A stretch of DNA of 64,000 nt. Source: JAAYPI01 sp036734385 (GTDB lineage Bacteria > Bacteroidota > Bacteroidia > Bacteroidales > Paludibacteraceae). Of the stretch, positions 1 to 7,910 are shown in pieces. The stretch lies in NCBI GenBank assembly GCA_036734385.1, contig DAIMYQ010000001.1:1-64000 (forward strand), read 5' to 3'. A program made the position numbers and the translations under genes. How positions within the stretch are numbered: position 1 is the first letter of the stretch; each line of letters begins with the position of its first letter. The notes beneath the pieces were generated by a model. That model was not told where the DNA came from and did no database searches. It was given only the letters and a program-made list of their open reading frames with translations.

Positions 1-907
1 TACTTATTGTTTCTATTGTACTATTATCTTTTTTCGAAGTTATACTATTTGGCAAGACAAAATTGTGTTCATTTTCATTAGAAAAAGGAGATATATTTAT
101 CAGTTGATCAGGCTGGTTCACTCTTGGAGTATGGTCAATATTTTGGTTTCCATGAGAAGCATTTGCTATAATTCTTTGTTGAGCAAAACCATCATAAGAA
201 CTATTCGTTCTAGGTGCCGTTACAGTAACTTCTGGTAAATCGTATAAACCTGTTGGGTCTGTTCTATTCACCGGATTACCACTACAATACATATAAGGCG
301 ATTGCCACGGTTTCATTTCGCATAATGGATCCACACTCGTAAACCTCCCCAAAGCAGCATAATACCCTCTGGCTCCATAATCGTAGGTATCCAAACCATG
401 CATCGTTATAAATTCCTTTCCATTGTACTTATACGGCTGCACGGCTGCATTCGTACTGGTGTTTTTGGGTAAGCCATCGGCGTAATATTGCGTTGTCTGC
501 ACGTATGTGTTATCCCACCGCCAAACGGAACAAATATTGCCCTGGTAATCTTTTATATAAAAATAATACATCCCATCATTGCCACGGTAACCTTCCGGGT
601 TATGTACGCGCGAAAGTGCCGTTACACCGCTCTGGTCGGTCTCGTACTCTATATTACCACTGTAGTCCGTACGCGTATGTACCACATCGCTCGGGCGGTT
701 TACCCACTGGCAAACACCTCCTATCGGCAACAGTTCCTGCGTCAATGCCGTGTAATAATCCGCTCGCTGCTTAACGCCATTGGCCGTATAACGGTTAATA
801 ATCTGGTTCCCGTTTTTAAACTGTATCGTATCCGGCAAATTTAATACATTATACCGTATCGAAACTATGTTGCGGTCTATTTTTAAAAATGAAATCTTGC
901 TTTTGAA
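1..907 (-). pseudogene. RHS-repeat protein remnant, 5'-truncated, C-terminal tip running off the window
   Basis: The minus strand is open from 907 to the window edge and reads as the end of an RHS/YD-repeat polymorphic toxin. It has a NIVSIRYNVLNLPDTI segment, a YKYNGKEF motif, the core-associated YDYGARGYYAALGRFTSVDPL box and the NPVNRTDPTG end of the core. A tip starting LPEVTVTAPR follows, typical of Bacteroidota RHS proteins. An in-frame TGA lies at 908-910, and no ATG precedes the region of homology (the first is at 571, inside it). The large N-terminal shell is therefore missing. The core (about 350-850) is visibly more GC-rich than the AT-rich tip and the neighbouring genes, the usual core/tip contrast of RHS loci. 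The tip toxin cannot be identified because it is cut off. It could be a dead remnant or a silent tip cassette. Confidence 0.75.
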
Positions 908-952
908 TCATATTGAACCTAAAAAGTTACGTCATTCGTCTATGAATAGGTC

Positions 953-982
953 TTGAAAATTGCCAAAATTTGACTAACTTTA
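953..982 (+). promoter_or_regulatory. Probable promoter of the lipid kinase gene
   Basis: TTG at 953-955 and TAACTTTA at 975-982 are separated by 19 bases. This resembles the Bacteroidota TTTG-N19-21-TAnnTTTG promoter, with one mismatch in the -7 element. It lies 24 bases upstream of the ATG. Confidence 0.45.
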
Positions 983-1006
983 TCGGCTGATTAAAAAGAA
1001 CTTTTT

Positions 1007-1891
1007 ATGACAAAAAAAATAGCCTTTATTATTAATCCTATTTCGGGTACCATGAAAAAGGAAGATCTTCCTGACATGATACGAAAAGGACTGGACAAGA
1101 GGTTATTTACCCCCGAAATTGTTTTCACCGAATATCGCGAACATGGAACGGAATTGGCGACATCTTTCGTTAAAAGAAACTTTGAAATAGTAGTTGCCGT
1201 AGGGGGAGACGGAACAGTAAACGAAGTGGCAAAAGCACTTGTTCATACCAATTGTTCCTTAGGAATTATCCCAATCGGTTCAGGAAACGGATTAGCTCGA
1301 CATTTGGGCATCCCCATGAACAAACGCAAAGCCATTGAGCAACTCAATCATTCGGAATCTATTACAATTGACTATGGAAGGGTGAACGGAATACCATTTT
1401 TTTGTACTTGCGGAACAGGTTTTGATGCTTACGTGAGCAGCAAATTTGCAAAAGGAAACAAACGTGGCTTTATAAGCTATATCGAAAATATCATTACGGG
1501 ATATTTCAACTATAAATCACAGAACTACCATATCATAGGCGATGGTATCAACCTAAAAATAAAAGCCTTTGTCATCACTTTCGCCAATGCTTCACAATGG
1601 GGAAACAACGCTTATATTGCACCCAAGGCAAGTGTTCAAGACGGGATGCTGGATATTTCCATCATGAGTAATTTCCCGGTCGTAGCCATTCCTACTTTAG
1701 CATTGCAACTATTTGCCAAACGAATAGATAAAGACTTATTCATGACTACTCTACGCTCCGATAAAATAACACTATTTCGCAAAGAATCCGGACCATTCCA
1801 CTACGATGGTGAACCTTACGAAGAAGGCACGAAAATAGAAATAGAGAACGTTGCTGATGGATTAAAAGTCTTCGTGAAAAAAAGATTTTAA
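1007..1891 (+). CDS. Diacylglycerol/lipid kinase family protein (YegS/DagK/LCB5)
   Basis: A 294-residue lipid kinase of normal family length. The nucleotide-binding signature GGDGTVNE is at about residues 66-73. A GSGNGLARHLGIP motif follows, and HYDGEPYE sits near the C terminus, as in the DagK/YegS C-terminal sandwich domain. The family phosphorylates diacylglycerol, sphingoid bases or related lipids at the membrane surface using ATP. The exact substrate is not readable here; Bacteroidota contain sphingolipids, so a ceramide or sphingoid substrate is possible. It is monocistronic, with its own promoter upstream and strong hairpins downstream. It faces the secreted-protein genes convergently. 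Confidence 0.9.
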   Translation: MTKKIAFIINPISGTMKKEDLPDMIRKGLDKRLFTPEIVFTEYREHGTELATSFVKRNFEIVVAVGGDGTVNEVAKALVHTNCSLGIIPIGSGNGLARHLGIPMNKRKAIEQLNHSESITIDYGRVNGIPFFCTCGTGFDAYVSSKFAKGNKRGFISYIENIITGYFNYKSQNYHIIGDGINLKIKAFVITFANASQWGNNAYIAPKASVQDGMLDISIMSNFPVVAIPTLALQLFAKRIDKDLFMTTLRSDKITLFRKESGPFHYDGEPYEEGTKIEIENVADGLKVFVKKRF

Positions 1892-1941
1892 GTCTTCTCC
1901 GAAAATTTATTTCAACCACTATAATCCTCGTAAAAAACAAA

Positions 1942-1964
1942 AAGCAGAATCTATAATTCTGCTT
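1942..1964 (+). terminator. Small hairpin downstream of the lipid kinase gene
   Basis: A 9-bp perfect stem (AAGCAGAAT/ATTCTGCTT) encloses a 5-base loop. It lies 50 bases after the lipid kinase stop codon and directly before a much stronger hairpin. It is probably part of the transcription end of the plus-strand gene. Confidence 0.5.
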
Positions 1965-1978
1965 AACGTAAACCTACA

Positions 1979-2021
1979 AAAGACAAACAGTTGCAATGTA
2001 TTATTGCAACTGTTTGTCTTT
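1979..2021. terminator. Strong 19-bp hairpin between convergent genes
   Basis: A perfect 19-bp inverted repeat (1979-1997 and 2003-2021) with a 5-base GTATT loop separates the plus-strand lipid kinase from the minus-strand secreted-protein gene. The arms end in AAAGACA/TGTCTTT, so both strands give a T-containing 3' side. It probably works as a bidirectional terminator. Confidence 0.7.
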
Positions 2022-2085
2022 ATTCATTTGTTTTTGTCTGAAAACCAATCACGGCATTTCCCAACTAAACAAATATTTCTTATTA

Positions 2086-2907
2086 CTACTTCAATACAAC
2101 TACTTGAGCTGCACCATTAGCCAATTTTACAATATATTGACCATTTGCCAAACTGCCATTTTGAGCTGTAACATCTACACCAGCTAATGTAAGAATAGAG
2201 AAATTTTCTGCACCCACAGTAATAGTTCCTGCTGTAGCATATACATTAGCATCAAAAGATGCTTCACCTATTGAAGTTGCAATTGATTTAAAGGTAACGC
2301 CTGTTATTGAATTTGGATTACCAGAGAAAGTAACTGTATAATTAGCTTCCTGTGTTTGAGCATATTGCCAATCTGCACTACTTGAACCTAAACCAGAAAT
2401 AAATTTCACGTCATAACCAATAGCGGAGGGTAAAGTTATAGTCCAATTATTACCACTTTTTACCAATGGATAAGCACCATTAGAGGGATCCCAACCATTG
2501 AAAGAGCCAACGGCATAAATTGCAGAAACCGGATCACTAGTTTGAACCGTAACAACTACCGCTCCAGAAGGAGATGAAGGACTTGTCTTCCAACCAGCGA
2601 CATCATTCATAGTACCATCATATACTTGATAAGTTGTTTCAGGATTAGCCTGTGTATCCCAATTGTTCGACCATGCAAATTTATATCCCCAGTTATTTAC
2701 ATCTGCAACATTTACATCTGCACTAGTCCATGAGAAAGTATTTGTACCGGTACTAGTCATTTGAACAAATTTATTTCCACTAATAAATCCATAAAGATAA
2801 CATGTAGGAGTTCCTGCAGGAACAGTTACATTAACAGTTACTGTAACAGCACTCGCTACAGCAACAGCAGCGAACATCGCTACCAAAGAAAGTAAAATCT
2901 TTTTCAT
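2086..2907 (-). CDS. Secreted protein with a carbohydrate-module-like domain and putative T9SS C-terminal sorting domain
   Basis: A 273-residue secreted protein. Residues 1-20 form a signal peptide (MKKILLSLVAMFAAVAVASA). An E-set-like region of V/T-rich strands follows. At about residues 125-165 a YAVGSFNGWDP motif resembles CBM48/CBM20-type starch- or glycogen-binding folds. The last 60 residues (GEASFDANVYA ... LANGQYIVKLANGAAQVVVLK) resemble a T9SS type A sorting domain. That would send the protein through the outer membrane to the cell surface or medium. The gene follows another secreted-protein gene with 72 bases between, so co-transcription is likely. Substrate and function are unknown; binding of an alpha-glucan is inference from the FNGWD motif only. 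Confidence 0.7.
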   Translation of the reverse strand: MKKILLSLVAMFAAVAVASAVTVTVNVTVPAGTPTCYLYGFISGNKFVQMTSTGTNTFSWTSADVNVADVNNWGYKFAWSNNWDTQANPETTYQVYDGTMNDVAGWKTSPSSPSGAVVVTVQTSDPVSAIYAVGSFNGWDPSNGAYPLVKSGNNWTITLPSAIGYDVKFISGLGSSSADWQYAQTQEANYTVTFSGNPNSITGVTFKSIATSIGEASFDANVYATAGTITVGAENFSILTLAGVDVTAQNGSLANGQYIVKLANGAAQVVVLK

Positions 2908-2979
2908 TTTTGTTCTAGTTTTAAATTAATAAATCATTTTTAGTTATTATCTGGAAAATTAAGAGATTTCTATCACATA

Positions 2980-3978
2980 TTACCAAGCCTTTATTTCATC
3001 ATATTGAGAAGCAAATCCGGTAAAACTAATTTTTCTGTTATCTGCTCGTTTTTCAACAGCTTGCTTTTCAGCTTTCGTAAAATATTTATATTCTATCTGT
3101 TCATCAGCACCTAACTTGGTTGGTGCAACATGGTAAATCCACGTATTGTTACCTATGTCCGTCATTAAACTAAAGCCCCAATTATTAAAATTACCCGACA
3201 CATACACCTCATTAGTTCCTTTTGGTACAGTAACATTCAAGGTCATATCGCCCCAATATTCAACAATATCAGTCACCTTAGTTTTGCCTCCCAACGGACG
3301 ATGCCCCATACGAAACTCAGCCTGATCAACTCTTTCTCCATAAACGTAAAGATACTGTAAATCAGCAGGAACATTTTTAATAGTTCCATAGAAATGAGTA
3401 GCATCTTTTTGAGTAAGTTTTAATTTTTCATCGGCATGCTTCCAATACAAGGGACTACCTTGTTCGGCAAAAGTACCCGCCACATAAACCTGTTTTGTTC
3501 CCTCCGGTACAGTAACATTAAAAGAAACTGTTCCCTGAAACTTTTCCTGCTTACCTTCCTTTGATTCTATCCTAATATATTTGTCGGTTGTTTGGTATTT
3601 GTCATTTTTCAATATGACAAACAAACCTGAAACCCTTGACATATCAGCATCGGTAAGATTGAAATATGTTTTTATATTAGAAATAGTGTAGGTTAACTTT
3701 CCATCCGCCCCTTTTACCCATTTAAAGTTAGGCAAATCAGATTTTGACCATTCTGCTTTTTCTTTTACCCACTCCCCATTTTGATCCATTTCCAAGCAAA
3801 CATAAATAAACACATCTTGTGTTTTCATCCAATTCTGACTTACACTTGGTTCATAAATTAAAGTAATGGAATTTTTTGTTGTAGGAACTGTCGGATTAGA
3901 AATTAATTCACCCGGAGCAGCAAATACAGAAAGGAAAAGAGAAAGAAAAAAGATAGTTGCTATAAATATTCTTTTCAT
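2980..3978 (-). CDS. Secreted protein with two CBM20/48-like beta-sandwich domains
   Basis: A 332-residue protein with a clear signal peptide (residues 1-20, ending VFAAPGE). The N-terminal domain (about 25-145) has a strand-rich pattern like domains at the front of Bacteroidota amylase-associated proteins. Two modules follow, each beginning FNVTVPEGT or LNVTVPKGT. The second contains YVSGNFNNWG, close to the FNGWD motif of starch-binding modules. No convincing T9SS sorting domain is visible at the C terminus, unlike the downstream gene product. A good promoter at 4027-4058 reads into this gene and probably serves both. I do not recognise a named family. No glycoside hydrolase gene is nearby. 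Confidence 0.6.
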   Translation of the reverse strand: MKRIFIATIFFLSLFLSVFAAPGELISNPTVPTTKNSITLIYEPSVSQNWMKTQDVFIYVCLEMDQNGEWVKEKAEWSKSDLPNFKWVKGADGKLTYTISNIKTYFNLTDADMSRVSGLFVILKNDKYQTTDKYIRIESKEGKQEKFQGTVSFNVTVPEGTKQVYVAGTFAEQGSPLYWKHADEKLKLTQKDATHFYGTIKNVPADLQYLYVYGERVDQAEFRMGHRPLGGKTKVTDIVEYWGDMTLNVTVPKGTNEVYVSGNFNNWGFSLMTDIGNNTWIYHVAPTKLGADEQIEYKYFTKAEKQAVEKRADNRKISFTGFASQYDEIKAW

Positions 3979-4026
3979 GTAGTATTTCTATTTAAAGGTT
4001 ACGATTTTTCGATACAAAATACGTCC

Positions 4027-4058
4027 CAAATATACGACTTTTTTTTATTTTAAAGCAA
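4027..4058 (-). promoter_or_regulatory. Promoter of the two-gene secreted-protein operon
   Basis: Read on the minus strand, TTG is separated by 21 bases from a perfect TATATTTG -7 element (4027-4034). It lies about 50 bases before the ATG at 3978. Confidence 0.6.
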
Positions 4059-4122
4059 TATTCTACTATTTTTTACTTTCGAAACAACTTTTTAACTAAA
4101 AATAGCCCAACTCATTTAAACA

Positions 4123-4154
4123 AAAATAGCCTTCTTGTACAAGAAGGCTATTTT
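4123..4154 (-). terminator. Terminator of the GAPDH gene
   Basis: A 14-bp perfect inverted repeat (4123-4136 and 4141-4154) has a GTAC loop and A/T-rich outer arms. It lies 16 bases beyond the GAPDH stop codon on the minus strand. Confidence 0.75.
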
Positions 4155-4170
4155 CATCTTTATAAAGAAA

Positions 4171-5181
4171 TTATCCGTTAACTTTTGCCATGTGAGCGAT
4201 TAGATCACATACTTTGTTTGAATAACCAATTTCATTATCATACCAAGATACCACTTTTACAAAAGTATCTGTCAAAGCAATACCGGCTTTTGCATCAAAA
4301 ATAGAAGTACGAGTATCTCCTAAGAAGTCAGCAGAAACGACTGCATCTTCCGTATATCCAAGGACACCTTTCAATTCTCCTTCAGAGGCAGCTTTCATTG
4401 CAGCACAAATTTCAGCGTAAGTAGCAGGTTTTGCTAAATTTACAGTTAAGTCTACTACGGAAACATCCAAAGTAGGAACACGCATTGACATACCGGTCAA
4501 TTTACCATTCAACGCTGGGATAACTTTACCTACAGCTTTAGCAGCACCGGTAGAAGAAGGGATAATATTGCCGGAAGCAGCACGACCACCTCTCCAGTCT
4601 TTCATAGAAGGACCGTCAACTGTTTTCTGAGTAGCAGTTGTTGAGTGAACAGTTGTCATTAAACCGTCAGTAATTCCCCATTTATCGTTTAATACTTTAG
4701 CGATAGGAGCTAAACAGTTGGTAGTACAAGAAGCATTAGATACGAATTGAGTACCTTTTTGGTAAGATTTTTCGTTTACACCGCAAACGAACATTGGGGT
4801 ATCATCACCCGAAGGAGCTGACATAACAACATATTTTGCACCGGCTTTGATGTGAGCATTTGCTTTTTCTTTAGTAAGGAAAAGACCTGTTGATTCAACA
4901 ACATATTCTGCACCTATTGCATCCCATTTCAAATCTTCAGGATTACGTTCTGCTGTTACGCGAATAACTTTACCATTAACAATCAACTGGCTTTTTTCAA
5001 CACTATATTCAATAGTTCCGTCGAATTGTCCATGCATAGTGTCATATTTCAACATATAAGCCAAGTAATCCACAGGGCAAAGGTCGTTAACACCTACGAT
5101 CTGAATGTCGCTTCTTGTCATAGCAGCACGGAAAACAAAACGTCCGATGCGGCCAAATCCATTAATACCTACTTTAATCAT
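4171..5181 (-). CDS. gapA: Type I glyceraldehyde-3-phosphate dehydrogenase
   Basis: A 336-residue cytosolic glycolytic enzyme that converts glyceraldehyde 3-phosphate, NAD+ and phosphate to 1,3-bisphosphoglycerate. The Rossmann motif GINGFGRIGR is at residues 5-14. The catalytic cysteine is C152 in NASCTTNCLAP, and the C-terminal WYDNEIGYS motif is intact. An acidic residue in VNDL (about D33) fits NAD rather than NADP. Length is standard. The gene is monocistronic, with a near-consensus promoter upstream and a hairpin terminator directly downstream. Confidence 0.97.
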   Translation of the reverse strand: MIKVGINGFGRIGRFVFRAAMTRSDIQIVGVNDLCPVDYLAYMLKYDTMHGQFDGTIEYSVEKSQLIVNGKVIRVTAERNPEDLKWDAIGAEYVVESTGLFLTKEKANAHIKAGAKYVVMSAPSGDDTPMFVCGVNEKSYQKGTQFVSNASCTTNCLAPIAKVLNDKWGITDGLMTTVHSTTATQKTVDGPSMKDWRGGRAASGNIIPSSTGAAKAVGKVIPALNGKLTGMSMRVPTLDVSVVDLTVNLAKPATYAEICAAMKAASEGELKGVLGYTEDAVVSADFLGDTRTSIFDAKAGIALTDTFVKVVSWYDNEIGYSNKVCDLIAHMAKVNG

Positions 5182-5215
5182 TTTTTTACGAATTAAGTTA
5201 ATTTTTTAAACCTTG

Positions 5216-5246
5216 CAAAGGTACTTTTTTTTGTCTTATTATCAAA
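5216..5246 (-). promoter_or_regulatory. GAPDH promoter
   Basis: On the minus strand, TTTG, 19 bases, then TACCTTTG: a full match to the Bacteroidota housekeeping promoter. It ends about 35 bases before the GAPDH ATG. Confidence 0.8.
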
Positions 5247-5447
5247 GAAAAATATTGGATTTTTATCACATTTTTTTGGCATATTTTATTGAATAGTTTT
5301 CTCGCTAACTTACTGATGCTAACGGTTATCTTTTTTGAATAGACTGAGTAACACAAACTAAATTTGTTTAATAAGATTTGATGATTTAAGGGTCTTCCGA
5401 ATAAAATAATTTTCCATATTCGAATCTGTTTGTTGGTTTTTTATTCT

Positions 5448-5455
5448 TACTTTTG
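5448..5455 (+). promoter_or_regulatory. Probable -7 element for the DUF4494 gene
   Basis: TACTTTTG matches TAnnTTTG and lies 27 bases before the ATG. The nearest upstream TTTG (5429-5432) is only 15 bases away, so the -33 element is uncertain. Confidence 0.45.
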
Positions 5456-5482
5456 CGATTCAATAAACTTAATAAATAAAAT

Positions 5483-5947
5483 ATGTACACTTGGTTTGAA
5501 TGCCGTATTCGCTATGAAAAAATAGTAGATGGTAAAATGAAAAAAGTAACCGAACCCTATTTAATCGAGGCCTATTCATACACGGAAGCGGAAGCTAGAA
5601 TAATAAAAGAACTAACTCCTTTCATTAGTGGAGAATATAGTATTACGAATATAAAACGAGCTAAAATAGCTGAGATATTTCCGGATGAAACGGGAGACCG
5701 TTGGTATACATGCAAAATCAACATTATTCTTTTGGATGAAGGAAAAGGAATTGAAAAAAAGGTAGCTAATTTTATTTTAGTGCAAGCTTTGGCTGTTAAT
5801 GATGCTTGGAATAAGTTAATGGAAGGGATGAAAGGAACTTTATCGGATTTCGTAGTTATTTCAATTGCCGAAAGCCCTATTTTGGATATTTTTCCGTACA
5901 AAAATGATGATATGATAACAAAGGAAATAAATCAAAATTCCATTTAA
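5483..5947 (+). CDS. DUF4494 domain-containing protein
   Basis: A 154-residue protein without signal peptide or membrane segment, so probably cytosolic. It opens MYTWFECRIRYEK and contains KKVTEPYLIEAYSYTEAEARI and WYTCKINI. I recognise this pattern as DUF4494, a family of unknown function common in Bacteroidota. The protein looks like an internal duplication: two strand-rich halves each begin with a W-F/Y-x-C-(R/K)-I segment (residues 4-9 and about 74-80) and are followed by an EA/QA-type alignment. It is a single gene, convergent with the carAB/PurF operon, and shares the bidirectional hairpin at 5968-6009. Confidence 0.8.
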   Translation: MYTWFECRIRYEKIVDGKMKKVTEPYLIEAYSYTEAEARIIKELTPFISGEYSITNIKRAKIAEIFPDETGDRWYTCKINIILLDEGKGIEKKVANFILVQALAVNDAWNKLMEGMKGTLSDFVVISIAESPILDIFPYKNDDMITKEINQNSI

Positions 5948-5967
5948 TTAGGGAATCACAATCAACA

Positions 5968-6009
5968 AAAAAATTCCTTACGTACTAAAAAAGTAGTAAG
6001 GAATTTTTT
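5968..6009. terminator. Bidirectional terminator between the DUF4494 gene and the carAB/PurF operon
   Basis: A 14-bp inverted repeat (AAAAAATTCCTTAC at 5968-5981, complement at 5996-6009) has an inner TACT/AGTA pairing. Both flanks give T-runs in the direction of transcription. It overlaps the PurF-like stop codon at 5985. Confidence 0.75.
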
Positions 6010-7883
6010 GTTTGTTTTTCGTAGTAATTGATGAACGATTTGTTTACAAGTCTTTTGCCACCTTCTGTTGGATAATCCCCGGAAAAGTACCAATTACCCT
6101 TATTGTTCGGACAAGACTGCAAAAGACCTTCTAAACTTTGATAAATAATTTCTACCTCACAAGTAACATCATCAGGCTTTAATAAATCAACTATTTTTTT
6201 AGATATCTGATCTGCCGTAAAAGGAGAATAAATTTCTTTTACATAATTTTTCAACTCTCCTGTAGATTTTTTTTCTTGTTTTTTACACTTGCCATAAACA
6301 TCGTCAATGATATATTGCATGTTATTTTCCTTCAACAACGCAACTGTAGCTTTAAAAGCAATGAATTCATCCATGCTTGCCATATCAATGCCGTAAAAAT
6401 CAGGATATCGAATTTGAGGAGAAGATGATACAATAACAATCTTTTTAGGGTTTAATCTCGATAAGATTGATATAATACTTTGTTTCAAGGTAGTTCCTCT
6501 GACGATACTGTCATCTATAACCACCAAATTATCAGTATAAGGGATAATGCTTCCATAAGTAATGTCATAAACATGTGCCGCCAATTCATTTCGTTTATTA
6601 CCCTCGGAAATAAATGTACGCAACTTAATATCTTTAATTGCAACTTTCTCTGACCTAACAGACATGGATAAAATATCTTCCAACTTTTCTGATGTCATGT
6701 TTCCATTACTTTCCCGTATCAGTTGATTCTTTACAGCATTCAGATGTTTATTCAATGCTTGCGTCATTCCGTTAAAAGCAACTTCGGCTGTATTAGGAAT
6801 AAAAGAAAAAACAGTATTCTTCAAATCATTATCAATGGATTTCAAAATGGCAGGAACCACATTTTCGCCCAATGCTTTTCTTTCCTTATAAATTTCACTA
6901 TCGCTTCCACGAGAAAAATATATTCGTTCAAAAGAACAAGCCATTCTCTCTTTTGGCTCCAAAATCTGTACGGCTCTTACATTTCCTGCCTTGCTTATGA
7001 GTAATGCTTCACCGGGATTCAGTTCTTTAACTTGGTCACATGAAAGATTAAATGCCGTTTGAATCACGGGACGTTCAGACGCAGCGACCACAATTTCATC
7101 ATCGGCATAATAAAAAGCGGGACGAATACCCCATGGATCACGAATAGTAAAACTTTCTCCACTACCGGTTAACCCACATATCACGTACCCTCCATCCCAC
7201 AACCAAGAAGTGGATTCCAACACATTCTCGAGTCTGATGTTATCTTCTATATCATTGGTAATATCACGACCTTTTTTGCCTTCTTTTTTTGATATATCGT
7301 ATATACGCTCTACTTCACGATCAAGGCGGTGCCCTATTTGCTCAAGCAAAATAAATCCGTCCGCAGAACCTCTTGGATGTTGTCCTTTTTTTGAAATAAA
7401 ATTGAAAATTTCATCCACATTGGTCAAGTTAAAATTACCACAAATTGCTAAATTCTTAGCACGGTAATTATCTCTCCTCATAAAGGGATGGACAAAAGAA
7501 AGGCCTGATCTGCCAGTTGTACTATAACGCAAATGCCCCATATAAAGTTCTCCGGCAAAGGGAACAAATTGTTCGGCATATTTTACATCATCTATATTTC
7601 CATTGGCAGCAGTTTTTATTTGTTGACTCATGGCAGCAAAAATGGAACTAATAGCACTTGATCCCTCTGCCCTTTCGCGAAACATAAATTCTTCACCAGG
7701 ATGTGCCTGCAACTTTACACATGCTGCTCCGGCACCTTCCTGACCCCTATTATGTTGCTTCTCCATCAAAAGGTACAACTTATTGAGACCATACATCCAC
7801 GTACCGTATTTTTTTTGATAATATTCCAACGGTTTTAGTAGACGAATCATGGCAATACCGCACTCATGTTTTAACTGTTCCAT
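5985..7883 (-). CDS. PurF-like amidophosphoribosyltransferase, long form, linked to carAB
   Basis: A 632-residue class II glutamine amidotransferase joined to a phosphoribosyltransferase domain. Cys8 in KHECGIAM would become the N-terminal nucleophile after removal of a 7-residue propeptide. NRGQEGAG and GHLRYSTTG follow as in PurF. The PRPP loop VVIDDSIVRGTT is at residues 454-465. Canonical PurF catalyses the first step of purine synthesis and is about 470-510 residues. This form has extra sequence between the domains and a C-terminal extension. Long PurF-like proteins beside carAB are, from memory, common in Bacteroidales that also carry a normal purF, so a different or regulatory role is possible. 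It is last in the operon, 27 bases after carB. Confidence 0.8.
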   Translation of the reverse strand: MEQLKHECGIAMIRLLKPLEYYQKKYGTWMYGLNKLYLLMEKQHNRGQEGAGAACVKLQAHPGEEFMFRERAEGSSAISSIFAAMSQQIKTAANGNIDDVKYAEQFVPFAGELYMGHLRYSTTGRSGLSFVHPFMRRDNYRAKNLAICGNFNLTNVDEIFNFISKKGQHPRGSADGFILLEQIGHRLDREVERIYDISKKEGKKGRDITNDIEDNIRLENVLESTSWLWDGGYVICGLTGSGESFTIRDPWGIRPAFYYADDEIVVAASERPVIQTAFNLSCDQVKELNPGEALLISKAGNVRAVQILEPKERMACSFERIYFSRGSDSEIYKERKALGENVVPAILKSIDNDLKNTVFSFIPNTAEVAFNGMTQALNKHLNAVKNQLIRESNGNMTSEKLEDILSMSVRSEKVAIKDIKLRTFISEGNKRNELAAHVYDITYGSIIPYTDNLVVIDDSIVRGTTLKQSIISILSRLNPKKIVIVSSSPQIRYPDFYGIDMASMDEFIAFKATVALLKENNMQYIIDDVYGKCKKQEKKSTGELKNYVKEIYSPFTADQISKKIVDLLKPDDVTCEVEIIYQSLEGLLQSCPNNKGNWYFSGDYPTEGGKRLVNKSFINYYEKQTKNSLLLF

Positions 7884-7910
7884 TTTTATTATTTCCTTGC
7901 TTGGGTGTAA

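Larger units (their letters stand above)
5182..5482. other. Divergent intergenic region (GAPDH / DUF4494)
   Basis: About 300 AT-rich bases between divergent genes. It holds the GAPDH promoter near 5216-5246 and a -7 element for the rightward gene at 5448-5455. I see no hairpin, RNA gene or repeat in the roughly 200 bases between them. Confidence 0.6.

Noticed and set aside
488..844. Two overlapping plus-strand open frames (93 and 118 codons)
   Set aside because: They run antisense to the RHS core, which carries clear family motifs on the other strand; the plus-strand translations look like nothing known.
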